A stretch of 64,000 bases of DNA, taken from Frondihabitans australicus (GTDB lineage Bacteria; Actinomycetota; Actinomycetes; Actinomycetales; Microbacteriaceae). The notes under the pieces were generated by a model. The model had not been told where the DNA came from, did not search any database, and worked only from the letters and a program-made list of their open reading frames with translations. The position numbers and the translations under genes were made by a program. The stretch is taken from contig NZ_RBKS01000001.1 of the NCBI RefSeq assembly GCF_003634555.1, forward strand, positions 3,348,001 through 3,412,000. Direction: 5' to 3'. Below are positions 59,824-64,000 of this stretch, in pieces (position 1 is the first letter of the stretch; every line of letters starts with the position of its first letter).

Positions 59824-61827
59824 CTAGCCGATCAGGCTCGGGCGGAGGTCTCTCAGGGTGCGGCTCTTCGTCATCCTGCGAGCCGCGACGAAAGTCACGA
59901 GCAGGGCTCCGAGGAGCCAGGCGAGAAGCACGAGCGCGTCATGCCCGGCCGCAGCGCCGCTGCCCCCGTACATGAGCTGCCGGATTCCGTCGACCGCGTA
60001 GCTCATCGGCAGGGCGAAGTGCAGCGCGGCGAGCGGCCCCGGCAGCGTCTGCCAGGGGAACGTGCCGCCTGCCGTGACGAGCTGGATCAGCATGAGCACG
60101 AGGCCGAGGAACTGCCCGACGCTGCCGAGCAGCACGTTGAGCATCATGATGATGGCGGCGAACGTGGCCGACGCGAGGATCATGATGCCGATCATCCCGG
60201 GCCAGGAGTGCACGTCGAACCCGAGCGCGAACTTCACGATGGCGAAGAGGGCGAGCATCTGGACGACGCCCAGCACGACGGGGGTCAGCCATCCTGCGAG
60301 CGTGATGCGCGCCGGCGCCTTGATCGCCGTGATCGCCCGCTTCGAGATCGGCTTGATGATGAGGAACAGCGCGTACATGCCGATCCACGCGGCCAGGCTG
60401 ATGAAGAACGGTGCGAGGCCCGCGCCGTAGTTGCCGGCGCTGGCGATCGAGGAGTCCTTGATCGACACCGGGTCGGCGATCGCCGCGGCCTGCTTGTCGC
60501 GCGTCGCGGCCGTCGTCGCCGGGATCTTCTTCACGCCGTCGTTGAGCCCGCCGGTGAGCTTCGCGGTGCCGTCGACGAGCTGCCCCGCGCCGGTGTCGAG
60601 CGTGCCGAGGCCGCTCTTCAACGATGCCGCGCCGCTGGCGACGGAGGCCGCGCCGCTCGACACCTGCTCCGACCCCGATGCCGCCTGCGAGATGCCCGAG
60701 GTGAGCGCAGGAGCCGAGGCGGCGAGCGTGGCCGCACCGCCCGAGACCTGCGCCGAGCCCGTCGCGAGCTGATCCGTCGCACTCTTCAGCGTCTTCAGCT
60801 GCCCGTTCGCGGCGTTCGCCGCGTTGCTCAGCTGGGCGTACGAAGCCTCGCCCGCCGACGTCGCGTAGCCCTCGATGAGTCTCTGCTGCTCGGGAGTGAA
60901 CGGCGTGCCCGCTTCGGCGGCCTGCGTGAAGATCGCGGTGAGCGCTTTCGTCTGCGCGGCCGTCGCGGCCGCCTTCGCGGCGGGCAGCCCGTCGACGGTC
61001 TTCTGCGCGGTGGAGGCCGCGTCGTCGACGGACGACGCGAGCGACTTGTCGCCCTGCGCCACCTGCGCCGCGCCCGTCGCCAGCTGCTGCGTTTGCGACG
61101 GCAGCGCCGCGGTCTGCGACTTCAGCGACTGCAGCCCTCCGTTCAGGGAGGCGGCGCCGGAGGCGAGGGAGGCTGCTCCCGACGAGAGTGTCGCGGACGC
61201 TGCGCTCGCCGTGTCGAGCCCCGACTTCAGCTTCGTGGCCCCGTCGACGAGCTTCTGCGACCCGTCGGCCGCAGTCGCGAGGTTCGTGCGCACGTCGTTC
61301 AGCCCGACGAGGAGGGTCTTCGCGGCGGTCTTGCCGACCTCGGCCGTGACCGCGGCGCGAATGGTGTTGCCCGCCTGGTCGGCGATCGTCGACGAGAGGT
61401 AGCTCGTCGTGTCGTTGGTGGTCAGGTGGATCTTCGCGGCCGTCGGGTCGGTCGACGATGCCGAGGTGAGGTCGCGCGAGAACGACGAGGGGATCGTGAA
61501 GACGAAGTCGTACGTCTCAGCCGCAAGGCCCGAGGCGGCCTGCGAGGCGCTCACGACGTGCCAGTCGAAGTCCTTGCCGTCGACGAGCTGCTTCTCGACC
61601 TTGTCGCCGTAGTTGACGGCGTGGCCCGCGGAGTCGGTGCCGCCCGAATCCTGGTTCACGATCGCGGCCGGGATGTGGTCGAGCTTCGCGTACGGGTTCT
61701 GGTTGGCCCAGAGGTACATGCCGCCGTAGAGGAGCGGCACCGTCATCAGCGCCACGAAGGCGAGACGGGCGAGCGACGACGCCGTGAGGCGGGCGAGCTC
61801 GGAGCGGACGAGGGTGACGATCTTCAT
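59824..61827 (-). CDS. YhgE/Pip family membrane protein (ABC-2 type)
   Basis: The 667-residue protein has one N-terminal helix (residues about 20-40), a large extracellular region of about 430 residues with many Ser/Gly/Ala heptad-like repeats (SSGAASLASGAASLNGGLQS, SGAASVASGAASLKSGLGTL), and five C-terminal helices of ABC-2 permease character (FFISLAAWIGMYALFLIIKP onwards). This is the YhgE/Pip (phage infection protein) layout, related to Mmp-like exporters and EsaA. It overlaps the upstream ATPase-like gene by 4 bp. Export of an unknown factor is possible. Confidence 0.9.
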   Translation of the reverse strand: MKIVTLVRSELARLTASSLARLAFVALMTVPLLYGGMYLWANQNPYAKLDHIPAAIVNQDSGGTDSAGHAVNYGDKVEKQLVDGKDFDWHVVSASQAASGLAAETYDFVFTIPSSFSRDLTSASSTDPTAAKIHLTTNDTTSYLSSTIADQAGNTIRAAVTAEVGKTAAKTLLVGLNDVRTNLATAADGSQKLVDGATKLKSGLDTASAASATLSSGAASLASGAASLNGGLQSLKSQTAALPSQTQQLATGAAQVAQGDKSLASSVDDAASTAQKTVDGLPAAKAAATAAQTKALTAIFTQAAEAGTPFTPEQQRLIEGYATSAGEASYAQLSNAANAANGQLKTLKSATDQLATGSAQVSGGAATLAASAPALTSGISQAASGSEQVSSGAASVASGAASLKSGLGTLDTGAGQLVDGTAKLTGGLNDGVKKIPATTAATRDKQAAAIADPVSIKDSSIASAGNYGAGLAPFFISLAAWIGMYALFLIIKPISKRAITAIKAPARITLAGWLTPVVLGVVQMLALFAIVKFALGFDVHSWPGMIGIMILASATFAAIIMMLNVLLGSVGQFLGLVLMLIQLVTAGGTFPWQTLPGPLAALHFALPMSYAVDGIRQLMYGGSGAAAGHDALVLLAWLLGALLVTFVAARRMTKSRTLRDLRPSLIG

Positions 61828-62438
61828 CGTGCAGAGCTTTCGGGTCGGAGGTTCTCGATGTGGAGGGCGGCGGCCACTCCGGTGACGACGAGCACGGCGT
61901 AGCCGCGCGCCGACATGTCGGTGACGACGCTCCACCACGCCGACGTGTCGCCGCCGTGGCGCTCGGGGCTCGTGACGATCAGGCCGCGCACTCCGGGGCG
62001 CAGGATCGCCAGCTCGCACAGCAGCCGGATCCGCGCCTCGGTCGGCAGCGCGCGCACGCGGGTGCGCTCGTGCTCGGCGAGTCCGATGGCGTCGAGCAGG
62101 AGCCGCGCATTCTCGCGCGACGACACCTGGTCGGCGAGCGCGAGCTCCTCCCGCACCACGGTCGCGACGGTGAGGTCGGCGAACGGCTCGGCGACGGTCG
62201 GCGTGTCGACGAGGGCGAACGCCTCGCGGATCGCGGCGGGGTCGTCGGCGTCGTCGAGGAGCACTCGGCCGGTCTCGGGTCGCATCCTGCCCCCTGCGAT
62301 GAGCGAGGCGAGCGTGGGGGCGCCCTCGGTCTCGACCGCGGCCACACCCGGGCGGTCGGCGGTGGCCTCGGCGCTCGTGGCGGGAAGGGCGGCACCGGGG
62401 CCGTCGCCGATGCCGATGCTGTCGAGGGTGAGTCTCAC
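61824..62438 (-). CDS. ABC-ATPase-like protein without Walker motifs
   Basis: The 204-residue protein resembles an ABC ATP-binding subunit in outline: LIAGGRMRPETGRVLLDD sits like the LAGL-x-RP-x-SGRV region after Walker A, and ALPTEARIRLLCELAILRPG like the signature region before Walker B, followed by LIVTSPERHGG. The GxxGxGK-S/T loop, LSGGQ and the Walker B Asp-Glu are all absent, so ATP hydrolysis is unlikely. It lies between TetR and YhgE/Pip genes with 4-bp overlaps on both sides and is probably a structural partner of the permease. Confidence 0.6.
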   Translation of the reverse strand: MRLTLDSIGIGDGPGAALPATSAEATADRPGVAAVETEGAPTLASLIAGGRMRPETGRVLLDDADDPAAIREAFALVDTPTVAEPFADLTVATVVREELALADQVSSRENARLLLDAIGLAEHERTRVRALPTEARIRLLCELAILRPGVRGLIVTSPERHGGDTSAWWSVVTDMSARGYAVLVVTGVAAALHIENLRPESSAR

Positions 62439-63103
62439 GGGAGGTCTTCTTTCTGAGTGTCGAGAAGCAGGGCGGCCTCGAGGTAGGGCGCGGCCTCGCC
62501 GTACGAGAAGCCGGCCATCGAGAGGGCGGAGAGGGCGACGAGTCGCCGCCCCTCGCCGGTGGTGAGCCCGTGCCGGGTCGCCTCGTCGAGCACCGAGATG
62601 GCGGCGCTCTCGACGAGTCGCGACAAGCGCTCTGGGTCGATGTCGGTGCGGAACGAGCCCGCCTCGACGCCTCGCTCGACGATCCCCTGCACGTGCTGGC
62701 GCAGCGGCGCGAGGGCGTCGCCGACGAGCAGCATGTGGGGCCCGCGCACGGTCACGAGGGCCATGGTGCGCACGTGGTCGACCTCGTTCCAGAGGCGCAC
62801 GGCGACCAGGGCGAGCCGGGTCGCAGGATCGGTGGGCTCGTCGGGCGCTCCGTCGCTCACCACGGCCGCGTTGATCCGCGCCGCCCCGTGCAGGGCGAGC
62901 TCGCGCAGCAGGTCGTCGCGCGTGGCGAAGTGGCCGTAGACGGCGCGGCGCGAGAGTCCGGCCTCGGCGGCGATGGCGTCGAGGGAGGCACCGGGGTCGC
63001 GATCGAGGAGCGTCGCGGCGGCCCGGATCAGGGACTCGCGGTTCTCGGCGGCGTCGCGGCGGGGGGCGCGGACGCGAGCGGGCGCGTGATCCTGCGAGGT
63101 CAT
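62435..63103 (-). CDS. TetR-family transcriptional regulator
   Basis: The 222-residue regulator has a TetR helix-turn-helix at residues 20-65 (NRESLIRAAATLLDRDPGAS, then LDAIAAEAGLSRRAVYGHFA) and a helical ligand domain. It is the first gene of the TetR-ATPase-like-YhgE/Pip operon, so it probably represses that operon and responds to a ligand related to the transported compound. Its start region overlaps repeated GTGNACGC boxes that may be its operator. The effector is unknown. Confidence 0.88.
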   Translation of the reverse strand: MTSQDHAPARVRAPRRDAAENRESLIRAAATLLDRDPGASLDAIAAEAGLSRRAVYGHFATRDDLLRELALHGAARINAAVVSDGAPDEPTDPATRLALVAVRLWNEVDHVRTMALVTVRGPHMLLVGDALAPLRQHVQGIVERGVEAGSFRTDIDPERLSRLVESAAISVLDEATRHGLTTGEGRRLVALSALSMAGFSYGEAAPYLEAALLLDTQKEDLP

Positions 63104-63110
63104 GCTTTGA

Positions 63111-63143
63111 GTGTACGCCTAAAGTGCACGCTCATGTGCAAGT
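63111..63143. promoter_or_regulatory. Repeated operator candidate upstream of the TetR gene
   Basis: GTGTACGC (63111), GTGCACGC (63124) and GTGCAAGT (63136) recur at 12-13 bp spacing; the first two form an imperfect inverted repeat with the centre CTAAA. They start 8 bp upstream of the TetR start codon. Autoregulation is inferred. Confidence 0.4.
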
Positions 63144-63273
63144 TAAGGATGGGGGTGCAAGTGCCCACACTCCAACAGGGGGCACCCGCACTGGGAGGTC
63201 CGAAACATACCGTGCGGTCAGTAGCGTCTGAGGAATTGTCGTCTGCCGTTGCGAATGTAGGGATTCCACCGAC

Positions 63274-64000
63274 GTGAAGAAAATACTGACGGGGCTGAAG
63301 TACGCCTCCGCCACCGTGGGCGCGCTCGCGCTCGCCTTCGTGAGCCTGACCGTCGTCGGTCAGGCCGAGCCCGCGCAGGCGGCCACCGACGGCCCCGCCT
63401 TCTCGTGCACGGCCGACTTCTATCAGGCGTCCGCGGGCAACATGTACAGGTACTCGCCCTCGTCGAACACCTACACGCTGCTGCCGAACAACAGCACCAT
63501 CGCGAGCCTCAACGGAATCGGCTACAACCCCGCCGACGACTACATCTACGGCGTCTCGGGCTCCACGCTCTACAAGATCGCGAGCGACGGCAGCCACACG
63601 AGCTCCGCCCTGAGCGGCGTCACGGCCCAGAACACGGGTGGTGACTTCATCGCACCGAACCAACTGCTCACCGCGAGCGCGAAGAGCGCCTGGACCAGCA
63701 TCGACGTGACGACCGGAGTCGTGTCGACATACGGCTCGTCGGGCACGTGGGCCGCCTACGACCTCGCCTACAACCCGACGAACGCCACCGTCTACGGCAT
63801 GGGCGGCACGAACATCTACATCGGCGTCGTCAACGCGCAGAGCAACACCGTGACGGTCACGTCGAAGCCCGTCTCGAACTCGGGTGGATCGTCGGGCGAC
63901 TCGTGGGGCGCCGCGTACGTCGACTCCGCCGGTAACACGTACTTCTTCGACAACACGACGCACGCCCTCGTCGAGATCTCCGCGTCCCAGCTCACCCAGG
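63274..64000 (+). CDS. Secreted repeat protein, N-terminal part (DUF6923-like)
   Basis: The gene runs off the right edge after 242 residues. It has a signal peptide (basic start, LGALALAF-type hydrophobic core ending near AEPAQA), then a beta-propeller-like set of repeats: YRYSPSSNTYTLLPNN, GYNPADDYIYGVSGSTLYKI, YDLAYNPTNATVYGMGGTNI. The repeated G/AYNPxDDYIYG-type phrase matches DUF6923-like surface proteins, which bear adhesin-like tails. GTG start without a clear ribosome site. Whether a cell-wall sorting signal follows cannot be seen. Confidence 0.75.
   Translation, partial: MKKILTGLKYASATVGALALAFVSLTVVGQAEPAQAATDGPAFSCTADFYQASAGNMYRYSPSSNTYTLLPNNSTIASLNGIGYNPADDYIYGVSGSTLYKIASDGSHTSSALSGVTAQNTGGDFIAPNQLLTASAKSAWTSIDVTTGVVSTYGSSGTWAAYDLAYNPTNATVYGMGGTNIYIGVVNAQSNTVTVTSKPVSNSGGSSGDSWGAAYVDSAGNTYFFDNTTHALVEISASQLTQ

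Overview
The window is very GC-rich (about 70 %) DNA with short intergenic gaps, GTG and TTG starts, many 4-bp ATGA/GTGA gene overlaps and at least thirteen leaderless-type promoters (TASNNT exactly 6 nt before the start codon). Together with a C50 carotenoid cluster (idi / crtE-crtB-crtI-crtYe-crtYf-crtEb), a dnaK-grpE-dnaJ-hspR operon with HspR (HAIR) operators, a dCTP deaminase of the actinobacterial bifunctional type and a septum-formation protein, this points to a chromosomal segment of a pigmented actinobacterium, most likely of the family Microbacteriaceae. The genus cannot be read from the sequence. I see no tRNA, rRNA, CRISPR array, insertion sequence or prophage.

Layout. 1-309: end of an aquaporin gene. 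323-4335: an envelope-stress locus, with an ECF sigma factor and two Asp23-like genes on the minus strand, divergent from a tightly overlapped five-gene Asp23/small-membrane-protein/AmaP-like operon. 4380-7808: quinone oxidoreductase, a 53-bp tandem repeat, dcd and a peptide-type ABC substrate-binding lipoprotein. 7851-14002: carotenoid genes. 14131-19195: YtxH-like protein, YihY/BrkB protein, glyoxalase-like protein, Eis-type acetyltransferase and a UMF1-type MFS transporter. 19212-22242: response regulator, sensor kinase and a degenerate kinase-like membrane protein. 22243-22762: a 520-bp intergenic region with a possible structured RNA and the HspR-controlled dnaK promoter. 22763-27547: dnaK-grpE-dnaJ-hspR plus an APH-like phosphotransferase. 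27567-30629: GntR and XRE regulators, a beta-repeat protein, an RlmG/RsmC-like methyltransferase and a small conserved protein.

30698-47380 is a surface/exopolysaccharide region. Three related secreted proteins (ricin-lectin-like N-terminus followed by Ig-like repeats) flank clpB and a nine-gene minus-strand polysaccharide locus. The locus holds a lipid-carrier sugar-phosphate transferase, epimerase, Wzx flippase, EpsG/Wzy-like polymerase, BY-kinase with chain-length domain, low-molecular-weight tyrosine phosphatase, GT2, CapD/FlaA1-type dehydratase and GT4. Two of its transcription units carry an identical AT-rich 12-mer about 50 bp upstream of the first gene. 47490-64000 is mostly housekeeping: trpF, nitroreductase, threonine aldolase, alpha/beta hydrolase, exonuclease III, pyrE, a large septum-formation protein, a NagD-type HAD phosphatase, an epimerase, a SpoU methyltransferase, a DUF3151 protein and a DUF1972-type glycosyltransferase. 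It ends with a TetR / ATPase-like / YhgE-Pip operon and the start of a secreted repeat protein.

Functional links. HspR should repress dnaK and clpB through three HAIR sites and so autoregulate through the dnaK operon. The carotenoid genes form a complete route from IPP/DMAPP to a C50 carotenoid of the decaprenoxanthin type. The polysaccharide locus has the Wzx/Wzy-dependent set with its kinase/phosphatase control pair. The least explained signals are a dispersed 22-bp repeat lodged inside crtI and crtYe, a strongly over-represented octamer GCAGGATC, the candidate RNA upstream of dnaK, and the ATPase-like partner of YhgE/Pip that lacks Walker motifs.
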